A DNA stretch of 64,000 nt from positions 186,001 through 250,000 of the forward strand of contig NZ_JAOBQJ010000003.1 in NCBI RefSeq assembly GCF_026162425.1. Reading direction: 5' to 3'. The notes under the pieces were generated by a model. That model was not told where the DNA came from and did no database searches. It worked only from the letters and a program-made list of their open reading frames with translations. A program made the translations under genes and the position numbers. The DNA is from Flexivirga meconopsidis. Its GTDB lineage: Bacteria; Actinomycetota; Actinomycetes; Actinomycetales; Dermatophilaceae. Of this stretch, positions 32,641-40,637 are shown in pieces. How positions within the stretch are numbered: position 1 is the first letter of the stretch; each line of letters starts with the position of its first letter.

Positions 32641-33361
32641 GTGACCCTCGGCGCTGCCGTCGGGCGTAGTCGGCGAGCGCCAGATCGAGGTCGTGCTCGG
32701 TGAACGCGGGCCACATCTTGTCGCTGAAATGGATCTCGGCACGTCCGCTCTGCCACGGGAAAAAGCCCGAGATGCGCCGCTCGCCACTGGTGCGGATCAC
32801 CAGGTCGATGTCCTTGATCGGACCGCCTGGCAGCGACGCGGTGATTGCGTCGGTCAGGTCATCGGCTGAGAGGTTCCCGCGGGGGAGCAGTCGGCGTACC
32901 GCGTCGACGATCTCCTGCTGCGGGTCGTAGCCGATGGCGAGCGTGAGGTGCCCAGGGCGATGCACCGTCTCGGCGACAGCCGCGTCGAGCGCGGCCCGGG
33001 ACGCCGCGGGAAGTAGGCCGAGGTCGCCGGCGATGTGCAGTTGCCAATGGCCGGATGCGCGAACCTTCTGCGGCACCACGGTTTCGATCAAGGTGAAGAG
33101 GTAGTCGAGCTCCTCACCTGTTCGTTTGCGGATGTTGTTCGCGGACAACACGTAGACACTCGCGTGGTCGATGTCGCGTGCCTGCAGCCATCCGAGCAGG
33201 TCTCCGAGGTGTTCGGCGCCCACGCGATGGCCGATGCTCGGACTCGCCATACCGGCCATGCGCGCCCAGCGACGGTTGCCGTCCATGATCAGACCGACGT
33301 GACGTGGTCGTGCCGCGGCCGCGGGCGCGTGTTGGTGGTCACGACCTGGCAGACGGAGCAT
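32627..33361 (-). CDS. Isoprenyl transferase (cis-prenyltransferase, UppS family)
   Basis: 244-aa soluble enzyme condensing isopentenyl diphosphate with an allylic diphosphate in cis. The first conserved region VGLIMDGNRRWAR supplies the catalytic Asp. SVYVLSANNIRKR and TLAIGYDPQQEIVDAV follow. The late IRTSGERRISGFFPWQSGRAEIHF is a variant of the usual RTSGExRxSNFLxWQ with Gly for Asn. It could make a short polyprenyl diphosphate rather than the undecaprenyl carrier. On the minus strand GATAGT lies six bases before ATG 33361 (leaderless candidate). The C-terminus runs into the peroxiredoxin remnant. Confidence 0.87.
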   Translation of the reverse strand: MLRLPGRDHQHAPAAAARPRHVGLIMDGNRRWARMAGMASPSIGHRVGAEHLGDLLGWLQARDIDHASVYVLSANNIRKRTGEELDYLFTLIETVVPQKVRASGHWQLHIAGDLGLLPAASRAALDAAVAETVHRPGHLTLAIGYDPQQEIVDAVRRLLPRGNLSADDLTDAITASLPGGPIKDIDLVIRTSGERRISGFFPWQSGRAEIHFSDKMWPAFTEHDLDLALADYARRQRRGSPAAL

Positions 33362-33417
33362 TCAACCACTATCGCCTACCTGCACCGAATGGGCACGGTC
33401 TGCAGCACAATGCCGGT

Positions 33418-33975
33418 GTGTTCCCCGAAGTCTCTGACGACGGCACGTCACTTTCGTTCCTGCCTTGGCGCTCCCGGCGGGCGCGCCGGTTTGCCTGGTT
33501 GTGCATCGCGATCGGGATCCTCGTGGTCGGGCGCGCGATCGCGGTGCGTGACTTCGGCGAGATCGTGAACGCACTGATCATGTTCACCCTCGGGTTCGTC
33601 GCCAGTGTCGGCGTCGTGCGGGCCGCGATCACGCCCACCTTCTGGCGACCGGTCGACGCATGGCGGCGCCGCAGCTGGGCCGACGTGGAGCGGGTCCTCA
33701 CCCCTGGCCGGTACGACGACACGACCAAGTTGCTCCTGACCGATGGCAGCATCGTCAACACCGGCTTCCCAGCAGGGTCCGCCGACCGCATCGCCGAGAT
33801 CAGCGGAAAACCGTTGCAACCAGCCGAGGTTCAAGCACCGAAGTCGGCTCGAGTGCCGGGCTCGCCCTGGCGTAATAGCGTGCCGACCCTCAAGGATCGG
33901 GCGGACAAGTTGCACGCGCGCCACATCGAGCTGATGAAAGAAGCACGGACCAACCGCGGCGAATCGGCGGACTGA
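33418..33975 (+). CDS. Hypothetical membrane protein (185 aa)
   Basis: No family recognised. Two hydrophobic helices (FAWLCIAIGILVVGRAIAV and EIVNALIMFTLGFVASVGVVRAAI, about residues 25-75) are followed by a soluble part with a short beta-rich stretch (KLLLTDGSIVNTGFPAGSADRIAEISG) and a basic, helical tail. The arrangement resembles two-helix membrane proteins with a small PH-like domain. GTG 33418 is the earliest start after the uppS promoter region; CACAAT lies six bases before it. Divergent from the cis-prenyltransferase. Confidence 0.6.
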   Translation: MFPEVSDDGTSLSFLPWRSRRARRFAWLCIAIGILVVGRAIAVRDFGEIVNALIMFTLGFVASVGVVRAAITPTFWRPVDAWRRRSWADVERVLTPGRYDDTTKLLLTDGSIVNTGFPAGSADRIAEISGKPLQPAEVQAPKSARVPGSPWRNSVPTLKDRADKLHARHIELMKEARTNRGESAD

Positions 33976-33997
33976 CGATGCCTGGTCGGTCGCCGGA

Positions 33998-35236
33998 TCA
34001 GTGACCGAGTTCGTCTCGGCGCCTGCTCAGGTAGGCGCGCTCGGCCGGATTCCCGGCGAGCGCGATCGCCCGGTCGTATGCCGCGCGCGCCGCGCCGACC
34101 TCGCCGACCCGTCGCAGTAGGTCCGCTCGCGCGGCATGGAAAGCGTGGTAACCGTCGAGTTCCGCTGCCCACGCATCGATTTCGGCCAGTCCAGCAGTCG
34201 CACCGTCGATTTCTGCGACGGCGACTGCACGATTGAGCCGGACAATCGGTGACGGGTCGACCCGCGTCATCCGATCGTAGAGCGTGACGATCTGCTCCCA
34301 GTCCGTCTCGGTTGCGACTGCCGCATCGGTGTGCACGGCATTGATGGCGGAGAGCAGCTGATAACGACCAGGTGGCTCCGCGCCCGCCGCGACGGCCGCG
34401 ATCCGCTCCCGCACCAGCGCATGACCCTCCTTGATCATCACCCAGTCCCACAGCCGCCGGTCCTGTTCTTGGAGAGTGACGAGCTCGCCGGTCGCCGAGA
34501 CGCGTGCCGTCCGGCGGGCGTCGGTCAGCACCATCAGCGCGAGCAGTCCGCAGACCTCTCCGTCGTCCGGGAGTAGGGACCGCAGCAGCCGGGTGAGTCG
34601 AATGGCTTCGTCGCTCAGGTCTGCCCGCACGGTGGCCTCGCCGGTGCTGCTCAGGTAGCCCTCGTTGAAGACCAGGAAGAGTACGGCGAGGACACCGGCG
34701 AGGCGGGTCTGAACGTCGTCGGCGCTAGGCACTCGATAGGGCACATGGGCCGACTTGATCTTCTTCTTGGCCCTCGTAATCCGCCTCGCCATAGTGGTTT
34801 CCGGCACGAGGAAGGCGTGGGCGATCTGCGCGACGGTCAGGCCGCCGAGCAACCGCAGAGTGAGCGCGACACGGGCGTCCATGGCCAGCGCCGGGTGGCA
34901 GCAGGTGAAGATCAGCCGAAGCCGGTCGTCCTCTACGGGGCCGGTCGGCTCCGGAACCGAATCGTCATACAGCATCTGAGCGGCCTGGTGTTTGGTGTCG
35001 CGGTGGGATTCTCGGCGTAACCGGTCGATGGCCTTGCGCGTCGCAGTGGTGGTCAGCCAGCCGCCGGGGTTCGGCGGTATGCCGTCAGCGGGCCACCGCT
35101 CTACAGCTGTCGCGAATGCCTCCGCGGCGGCTTCCTCGGCGATATCGAGATCGCCGAAGCGTCGCGCCAAGCCGGCGACCACCCGCGCCCACTCGTCCTG
35201 GTGTGCGCGAGCGATCGCCTCGTCGGCCGAGGTCAC
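33998..35236 (-). CDS. ECF sigma factor, ECF42 type (with DUF6596 and C-terminal helical repeats)
   Basis: 412-aa sigma factor. Region 2 is at residues 5-75 (RRFGDLDIAEEAAAEAFATAVERWP, then GGWLTTTATRKAIDRLRR) and region 4 at about 105-165 (ALTLRLLGGLTVAQIAHAFLVPETTMARRI). It is followed by a 240-residue extension with the VLFLVFNEGYLSS segment of DUF6596 and TPR-like helices. This architecture defines ECF42, whose members lack an anti-sigma factor and are accompanied by YCII/DGPF proteins, exactly as here. GTG 35236 overlaps the YCII stop (GTGA). Confidence 0.92.
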   Translation of the reverse strand: MTSADEAIARAHQDEWARVVAGLARRFGDLDIAEEAAAEAFATAVERWPADGIPPNPGGWLTTTATRKAIDRLRRESHRDTKHQAAQMLYDDSVPEPTGPVEDDRLRLIFTCCHPALAMDARVALTLRLLGGLTVAQIAHAFLVPETTMARRITRAKKKIKSAHVPYRVPSADDVQTRLAGVLAVLFLVFNEGYLSSTGEATVRADLSDEAIRLTRLLRSLLPDDGEVCGLLALMVLTDARRTARVSATGELVTLQEQDRRLWDWVMIKEGHALVRERIAAVAAGAEPPGRYQLLSAINAVHTDAAVATETDWEQIVTLYDRMTRVDPSPIVRLNRAVAVAEIDGATAGLAEIDAWAAELDGYHAFHAARADLLRRVGEVGAARAAYDRAIALAGNPAERAYLSRRRDELGH

Positions 35237-35619
35237 GAATCCAACAGACCCTGGAAGTCTTCGGCGGTCTGGAACGGTCGTACCTCGACCTTGCCGCGGC
35301 ACGCCCGTGACGCCTCGGCAGCCAGGGCGAGCGCCTCGTCAAGGTCGACGGCCTCGATCACCCAGAACCCGCCGAGGTGCTCCTTCGACTCCAGGTAGGG
35401 GCCGTCGGTGAGCACCGGTTGGTCGGCCCGCCCGTCGACGACAGTAGCTGTCGTAGCTTCGGCGAGTCCGTCGCCAAAGACGAATTTGCCTGCCTTTTCG
35501 AGTTTTTCGTTGAAGGCACCAGTGTCGGCGAATGCCTGCAGCATCTCCTCCTTGGAGCCGTAGTCGCCGAACTCGGTGCGTTCGGTCGGTCCGAAGACCG
35601 ACATCATGTAGCGGGGCAT
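35233..35619 (-). CDS. YCII-related (DGPF) protein, second copy
   Basis: 128-aa ferredoxin-like fold protein. RYMMSVFG at the N-terminus, the family signature LTDGPYLESKEHLGGFWVIEAVDLDEAL (DGPF variant DGPY) and a C-terminal EVRPFQ. Such proteins accompany ECF42 sigma factors; their activity is unknown, though YCII proteins are suspected small hydrolases or lyases. The ATG at 35619 lies one base after the stop of the first copy, with AAGGTGA upstream. Middle gene of the three-gene sigma operon. Confidence 0.88.
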   Translation of the reverse strand: MPRYMMSVFGPTERTEFGDYGSKEEMLQAFADTGAFNEKLEKAGKFVFGDGLAEATTATVVDGRADQPVLTDGPYLESKEHLGGFWVIEAVDLDEALALAAEASRACRGKVEVRPFQTAEDFQGLLDS

Positions 35620-35620
35620 G

Positions 35621-35998
35621 TCACTCACCTTCGTTGAGTTGCAGGATTTCTTCTCGACCGGGGAAGCGATGCACTTCCTGCGGCCAGTCCAGGGCGACCG
35701 CGAGCCGGCCGGCCCAGTCGCGAGCGGCAGCGTCGTCGTCGACCTTGATAACGCAGAAGCCGCCGAGGTGCTCCTTGGTCTCCACGAACGGGCCGTCGCT
35801 GAAGACCGGCTTGCCGTCCCGTGCCGACACGTTGAACAGCGCGGTCTCCGCGCCGATGCCGCCGTCGCTGAAGACGAAGACACCGGCCTTTTTCATCTCG
35901 TCGACGACCTGTAGTGCGGCCGTGCTCTTGGCGCGCAGTTCCTCCAGGGTGTGTTCGCCCACCCACTCGTCGTTGAATGCGATCAGGTACTGCGGCAT
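35621..35998 (-). CDS. YCII-related (DGPF) protein, first copy
   Basis: 125-aa paralogue of the next gene. QYLIAFNDEW at the N-terminus and VFSDGPFVETKEHLGGFCVIKVDDDAAARDW with the intact DGPF motif. A HR at the end of VALDWPQEVHRFPGREEI may be part of the active site, as in other YCII proteins. GGAG six bases before ATG 35998. First gene of the YCII-YCII-ECF42 operon. Confidence 0.88.
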   Translation of the reverse strand: MPQYLIAFNDEWVGEHTLEELRAKSTAALQVVDEMKKAGVFVFSDGGIGAETALFNVSARDGKPVFSDGPFVETKEHLGGFCVIKVDDDAAARDWAGRLAVALDWPQEVHRFPGREEILQLNEGE

Positions 35999-36181
35999 CT
36001 CGTCTCCTCTCCAAGCCCTCTCGCGGCCGGGTTGGCCGCCGTACATCAACTCCACGAACGCATGGTGCCGGATACGACACCTGTGCCCGATCCTTTTCTC
36101 GGGACCGACGAGCCCGCCGGCGGCTAGGCTCTGCGACACCCGCCCCAGTCACAGTGTCGCCAGGATTGGCAGGAGATGACG

Positions 36182-36838
36182 ATGTCCAAGACCGCACCCG
36201 AGCCGATCCGCGACCCGCAGACCGACCACCTGCTGACGCCACAGAACAGTGCGATCGTGCTGATCGACTTTCAGCCGGGGCAGTACGCCACCGTTGGTTC
36301 GGCCACCCGCGACGAGATCAACCTCGGTGCGATCACCCTGGCCAAACTCGCGCACGCCTACCAGGTGCCGACCGTGGTGACTACGGTCGCGGTCGACATG
36401 GGCGTCAACCAGCCGACGGTGCCCGAGCTGATGAACGAGCTCCCCGGCGTCGACCAGATCGACCGCACCGGCGTGAACTCCTGGGAGGACGCCGATTTCC
36501 GGGCCGCCATCGAAGCCACCGGCCGCAAGAAGATCATCATGGCCGGCCTCTGGACCGAGGTCTGCCTGGCGTTCCCGACCCTCGACATGCTCGAGGAGGG
36601 CTACGAGATCTACCCGGTCATCGACGCGGTCGGCGGCGTCTCGTCGGTCACCCACGAGTCGGCGATCACTCGCATGGTCCAGGCCGGCGCGCACCCGATC
36701 ACCTCGCTCGCGCTCGGCTGCGAGCTGATGCGCAACTGGGCCCGCAGCGACGCCGACCTCTACCGCACGGTCATCAACGACTACTTCCGTCGCAAGCGGG
36801 AGATCGGCGAGTCCAGCGGCGACCTCTTCCGGCGATGA
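36182..36838 (+). CDS. Isochorismatase-family cysteine hydrolase (YcaC-like)
   Basis: 218-aa hydrolase. The catalytic triad positions are visible: Asp in AIVLIDFQPGQ (near residue 24), Lys in GRKKIIMAGLWTEVC, and the nucleophilic Cys in LWTEVCLAFP (near 120), followed by the cis-peptide region. It resembles YcaC-type hydrolases of unknown substrate rather than true isochorismatases. AGGAG lies six bases before ATG 36182, so I preferred this to the in-frame ATG at 36176. Divergent from the YCII operon. Confidence 0.85.
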   Translation: MSKTAPEPIRDPQTDHLLTPQNSAIVLIDFQPGQYATVGSATRDEINLGAITLAKLAHAYQVPTVVTTVAVDMGVNQPTVPELMNELPGVDQIDRTGVNSWEDADFRAAIEATGRKKIIMAGLWTEVCLAFPTLDMLEEGYEIYPVIDAVGGVSSVTHESAITRMVQAGAHPITSLALGCELMRNWARSDADLYRTVINDYFRRKREIGESSGDLFRR

Positions 36839-36859
36839 CGGGCCGCTAGCCTGACCGTC

Positions 36860-37321
36860 ATGTCGTATGCCGTTGACTTCCACACCGTCTCGACCGTCGG
36901 CCTGGAGTCCTCGCCGGTCGCCGAGGCGCTTGCCGGCCTGCGCGCCAACGAGGCGCGCTACTTCAAGAACAAGTACGACCACACCTTCACCGTCGAGCCG
37001 GCCGCCGACGCCCAGCCGACCATCGACTGGGTGAGCGGCATCCTCGAGGATGAACGGGACATCGTCATCGCCTCGCCGGTGCTGGAAGCGACCGAGTTCG
37101 AGGTCGACGGCATCCGGATGGCCTACCTCTTCTACGAGAGCGGTCTGTCGATCAACGTGATGTACACACTCGCCGACGGCGGCAAGCGCGCCGTGGGCTT
37201 CAAGCTGTCCGATGGCATGGAGGTGCCCGAGGAGCTGAGCGCCTTCAAGTTCGCCCGGCAGAAGTCGAAGCTGGCCGGGACCATCCGCGGCTCCTACTTC
37301 GTGATCAAGGGCGAGCACTGA
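36860..37321 (+). CDS. Conserved-looking hypothetical protein (153 aa)
   Basis: Soluble protein without recognised domain. It looks like a compact alpha/beta protein (EALAGLRANEARYFKNKYDH, then strand-rich IVIASPVLEATEFEVDGIRMAYLFYESG). No signal peptide. TAGCCT lies exactly seven bases before the ATG, so the gene probably has its own promoter and a leaderless mRNA despite following the hydrolase by 21 bp. Confidence 0.65.
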   Translation: MSYAVDFHTVSTVGLESSPVAEALAGLRANEARYFKNKYDHTFTVEPAADAQPTIDWVSGILEDERDIVIASPVLEATEFEVDGIRMAYLFYESGLSINVMYTLADGGKRAVGFKLSDGMEVPEELSAFKFARQKSKLAGTIRGSYFVIKGEH

Positions 37322-37328
37322 GCCCGTG

Positions 37329-37404
37329 GTGACTGCGCCGAAGGATGTCCTCAAGAACTATCTGCAGGGCGCGCGCGATGTGCTGGTCGCCGACGAGCGA
37401 GCCC
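37329..37404 (+). pseudogene. N-terminal fragment of a DinB/DUF664-like protein
   Basis: GTG at 37329 opens TAPKDVLKNYLQGARDVLV, which matches the N-terminus of actinobacterial DUF664/DinB proteins (usually continuing WKLDGLSEYD). Similarity stops at about 37404 where the convergent acyltransferase begins. The rest of the gene is missing, so this is a truncated relic. Confidence 0.5.
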
Positions 37405-37407
37405 AGC

Positions 37408-38580
37408 TCAGTCCCAATAGCGAACGATCTTGCGTAGTGTGCCGGCGAAGACGACGCCAGTGACGCCGAGGTACGTCCCGTAGAACCGACGTATGACGGG
37501 GCGCGCTGGACGCTCGAGCAGCATGATGACCGCGGCGCACCCCGCCATACGGGCGGAGCGCTCGGCTGCGGTGGCCGCGACGAATCGCGTTGTCGGTAGC
37601 CGGAGTTCGCCGGCCGCACGCGCGTAGACCTTGACCGGCACCCCACCGAGCGCCTGGTGCCAGATGCCAGCCGCGCCGCCACGCAGGTGGTCGCGCGCGG
37701 CCGCACGCATCCTCGGGGTCGTCAGCGGCGCGGGTGGCAGGATCCCGCGCCGGGCGAGTGCGGCAGTGACCGCCACTCCGCACACCGAGCCCGCGGCGGT
37801 CGACGCCGCGAGGACCGGAATGCGGCGCGCATCGGCGACGCCGAAGAAGACCAACGCCATCTCGGCCATGATCGGCCAACTGATCGCCTCAGCAAATCCC
37901 CACGCCAATCCGACTGCAATTGCGCGGTTTCCGTCGATGAGACGCGCAACGGCGCGCTGAGCGGGTGAGGTGGACTGCGCCACCGGGCCTTGCCCCAGAA
38001 GGCCGATCACAGCCTGGCGAAGCTGGTCGGCATCGGCGGTCGACGCGTCCAGCCGTGGGCCGAATCGAACTTCCATCGGGGTCGTGCGGAATCGCCCGTG
38101 CTTGGCGAGCACGTCGCCGGTGCCGAGCAGTGCCACCGGGACGATCGGCACCCCGCAGTCTCGCGCCAGTCGCACCGCTCCGGAATGAAAGCGGCCGACC
38201 GACCCGTCGGTGCTGCGGGTGCCCTCCGGGTAGATCACCACCGTGCGGCCGTCCGCCAACGGTCCACGCGCGGCGTCGAGCAGAGCGGCGTAACCGCTGC
38301 CGCCGTCCCGTCGTACGGGCAGGCCACCGGCCAGACCTGACATCAGTGCGCGCCGCCACCAGACGTCGAACCAGTAGTCGGCGGCAGCCGCGAACAGCAG
38401 GCGGTTGGCGGCCGGCACCGCGGCCAGTAGCGCAGCAGTATCGGCGTGCGAGGCGTGATTGGCGACGATGACCTGTCCACCCGAATACCGTTGTGGCGCA
38501 CCGCTCGTCGTCAACCCGCCAGCCATTGAGCAGACGGCTCGCCACAGCTGGCGCCGCAGGACGCTTGTGATCGATGACAT
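37408..38580 (-). CDS. PlsC-like acyltransferase with C-terminal membrane domain
   Basis: 390-aa protein. The N-terminal half is a 1-acylglycerol-phosphate acyltransferase-like domain: HX4D as NHASHADT (His42, Asp47), a GLPVRRDGG block, and YPEGTRS near residue 115. The second half (220-390) has several hydrophobic helices (AIAVGLAWGFAEAISWPIMAEMALVFFGVA) resembling a DedA/YkoY-like or unknown integral domain, an uncommon fusion. GAGGAG precedes ATG 38580 by six bases. It is 19 bp after cdsA in the same direction, so the unit makes or remodels phospholipids. Confidence 0.8.
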   Translation of the reverse strand: MSSITSVLRRQLWRAVCSMAGGLTTSGAPQRYSGGQVIVANHASHADTAALLAAVPAANRLLFAAAADYWFDVWWRRALMSGLAGGLPVRRDGGSGYAALLDAARGPLADGRTVVIYPEGTRSTDGSVGRFHSGAVRLARDCGVPIVPVALLGTGDVLAKHGRFRTTPMEVRFGPRLDASTADADQLRQAVIGLLGQGPVAQSTSPAQRAVARLIDGNRAIAVGLAWGFAEAISWPIMAEMALVFFGVADARRIPVLAASTAAGSVCGVAVTAALARRGILPPAPLTTPRMRAAARDHLRGGAAGIWHQALGGVPVKVYARAAGELRLPTTRFVAATAAERSARMAGCAAVIMLLERPARPVIRRFYGTYLGVTGVVFAGTLRKIVRYWD

Positions 38581-38599
38581 GACTGACTCCTCGGGTGGG

Positions 38600-39520
38600 C
38601 TAGGCGAGTGCGACGGCGGCCAGGGGCAGGACGAGCAGGAGAGAGTCGATGCGGTCCAGCAGACCGCCGAACCCGGGCAACCATTCCCCGGCGTCCTTCA
38701 CCCCGGCCTGCCGCTTGAACATCGACTCCAACAGGTCGCCCAGCACGCCACCGATTGCGACTGCGAGTAGTAGGCCCGGTGTGATGGTGCCGAGCAGAGT
38801 CAGCACGATGAACGCGCCGATGACGGCGCCCGCAAGCCCGCCGACGGTCTTGTTGGGGCTGAGCGGGGAGAGCGGACGACGCGCCCAGGCGAAGCGGCGA
38901 AATCCCTTGCCACCGCACCAGGCTGCGACGTCGGTCGCTGCGGCGGCGAAGCAGACCAGGAAGGCGTCACGCCAGATGAGGACCATGCTGGCGAGCGACC
39001 AGCAGATCCAGATTGAGCCGAATCCGGTGAATGCGGCCCGCCGGATGCCATGCTCCAGATCCCCGGTTAGCACCGATGGCAGGGCGCACAACAGCACGAT
39101 CAGTGGCACCAGGTGCAGCAGACCCGGTCGCAACCATGCGGAGAGTGGGTAGGCGACCGCCAGCACGTAGAGGATGGCGCTGTCCGTTCGGGGTAGCTGC
39201 ACGAGCCGGACGTACTCCCGCACGGCGATCAGCGCCAGCGCCGCGCAGAGCACCGCCGTAGGCCCCTTGCCGATCCAGATCGGGATGCCCACTACGGGCA
39301 GGATCAGCACCCAGGTCACCCACTTGGTGACCAATTCCCTTTTGCGAGAGGCGAAGACGGCCACCCCGGCGACGGCCAAAATGCTGAGCGTCACCCAGAA
39401 GAAGAACACTCCTCGGCCGGTGATGTGCAGGTGCACGAACCACATGTCGACGTCGAGTCGCATCGAGCGGCGGTCCAGCTGCAGCACCCGCAGGTAGGTG
39501 TCCACCAGCCAGTTGTTCAC
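38600..39520 (-). CDS. cdsA: Phosphatidate cytidylyltransferase
   Basis: 306-aa membrane enzyme forming CDP-diacylglycerol from phosphatidate and CTP. Multiple helices. The C-terminal signature is SPLSPNKTVGGLAGAVIG followed by GDLLESMFKRQAGVKDAGEWLPG and GGLLDRIDSLLL, the full CdsA consensus with its metal-binding Asp residues. This is probably a second CdsA, dedicated to the cassette, because the housekeeping cdsA of actinobacteria usually sits near frr/pyrH (known from other genomes, not seen here). GTG 39520 overlaps the stop of the CDP-alcohol transferase. Confidence 0.88.
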   Translation of the reverse strand: MNNWLVDTYLRVLQLDRRSMRLDVDMWFVHLHITGRGVFFFWVTLSILAVAGVAVFASRKRELVTKWVTWVLILPVVGIPIWIGKGPTAVLCAALALIAVREYVRLVQLPRTDSAILYVLAVAYPLSAWLRPGLLHLVPLIVLLCALPSVLTGDLEHGIRRAAFTGFGSIWICWSLASMVLIWRDAFLVCFAAAATDVAAWCGGKGFRRFAWARRPLSPLSPNKTVGGLAGAVIGAFIVLTLLGTITPGLLLAVAIGGVLGDLLESMFKRQAGVKDAGEWLPGFGGLLDRIDSLLLVLPLAAVALA

Positions 39521-40128
39521 CCGGTCACCCGCTCCGTCAGCTCCCGGTGTGCGCCGAGCAGTCGGAGCGTCGCGGTGAGTAGCGAACCGACGATGATGAC
39601 GCCGCACACCCAGCCGATCAGTGCTGGGAACGCGGTGGCGACCACCATGGCCAGGCACCGCTCGGTCTTGCCGAACGGCCCGCCGTTGCGCCGCGTCGCA
39701 CCGGCGCCGGCGCCGGCGCCGGCCAGGGAGGCAGTCGTGGGCAAGGTCGCGGCGACGGCGGCGGTCACAGTGAGCAGCGCGGACCAGCTGGTGGCACCGT
39801 CGGTGCGGGCGGCCAGCGCGAAGAGCCCGGCGAAGACGATGAGATCCGAGACGCGGTCGCCGATCTCGTTGAGCACGAAGCCCCATGGCCGGCTGACACC
39901 TCGAGCGCGCGCGACCGCGCCGTCGAGATTGGCTCCGCCGAGGCGTGCGGCGAGCATCAGCAGCGCGGGCAGCCACCAGCCCATCGCGATGCAGATCGCG
40001 GCGAGCACGGCGCCGGCGACGCCGAGCAGCGTGAAGACATCAGGCGAGAGGTCTCGGTCAACGGCGAATTGCACGACCCGTCCCAAGCGCCTGCTGTACC
40101 ACGGCTTCAGTGCGTAGAGCCCTTGCAC
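39517..40128 (-). CDS. CDP-alcohol phosphatidyltransferase family protein (variant motif)
   Basis: 203-aa, six-helix membrane enzyme transferring a phosphatidyl group from CDP-diacylglycerol to an alcohol. The usual DxxDGxxAR...GxxxDxxxD motif reads here ANLDGAVAR, then GFVLNEIGD: the first Asp is Ala and the third is Asn. A group of cdsA-linked transferases has similar LLDG...NELPDR motifs, so this is more likely a subfamily feature than loss of function. AGGAGGGGCG precedes GTG 40128. Upstream in the same operon as cdsA and the acyltransferase. Confidence 0.82.
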   Translation of the reverse strand: MQGLYALKPWYSRRLGRVVQFAVDRDLSPDVFTLLGVAGAVLAAICIAMGWWLPALLMLAARLGGANLDGAVARARGVSRPWGFVLNEIGDRVSDLIVFAGLFALAARTDGATSWSALLTVTAAVAATLPTTASLAGAGAGAGATRRNGGPFGKTERCLAMVVATAFPALIGWVCGVIIVGSLLTATLRLLGAHRELTERVTG

Positions 40129-40209
40129 CGCCCCTCCTTGCGTCGCTTGGTCGCATACTGCCGGTTCCGACGTGGCGACGCGCGGAAACGTTGCGTACCC
40201 GTTGTCGCT

Positions 40210-40629
40210 CTAGGCGGAGCCCAGCCCGCCCGTGCGCCCGGATGTCAGGTCGATGGCAGCGATGATGTCGAGCAAGGACTCCGGGTGTGCGAGCTGCAGG
40301 TTGGCGAGCTCGTCCCGCCGGCACCAGCGCAGGTCGTCGTGCTCGTCGGGCGCCAGGTTGGCTGGCTCACCGTCCCATCGGGTGACCACGAAGCCGTCTG
40401 TCGTCAGTTGCGGTGCGTGCACCGTCAGCGGCACCGGACGAGGATCGTGAACGTGAATGCCCAACTCTTCCAGGCATTCCCGGACGACCGCGTCGCGGGA
40501 GGATTCGCCGGGTTCGACGTGTCCGCCGGGGAGCGCCCACCGGTCCGGGTAGGCCTCACGCGCCGGATGACGGTGTGTCATGAGCACACGCTCATTGCGG
40601 ACGAGCACCGCGGTTGCGATCAGGATCAT
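40210..40629 (-). CDS. NUDIX hydrolase
   Basis: 139-aa nucleotide pyrophosphohydrolase. The NUDIX box is intact: GGHVEPGESSRDAVVRECLEELGI (Gx5Ex7REUxEExGU), preceded by DRWALPGG. It resembles MutT/YjhB-like housecleaning enzymes; the substrate is unknown. ATG 40629 lies nine bases after the HNH gene stop in the same orientation, so it is probably co-transcribed with it. No clear ribosome-binding site. Confidence 0.88.
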   Translation of the reverse strand: MILIATAVLVRNERVLMTHRHPAREAYPDRWALPGGHVEPGESSRDAVVRECLEELGIHVHDPRPVPLTVHAPQLTTDGFVVTRWDGEPANLAPDEHDDLRWCRRDELANLQLAHPESLLDIIAAIDLTSGRTGGLGSA

Positions 40630-40637
40630 GGCTGGGA

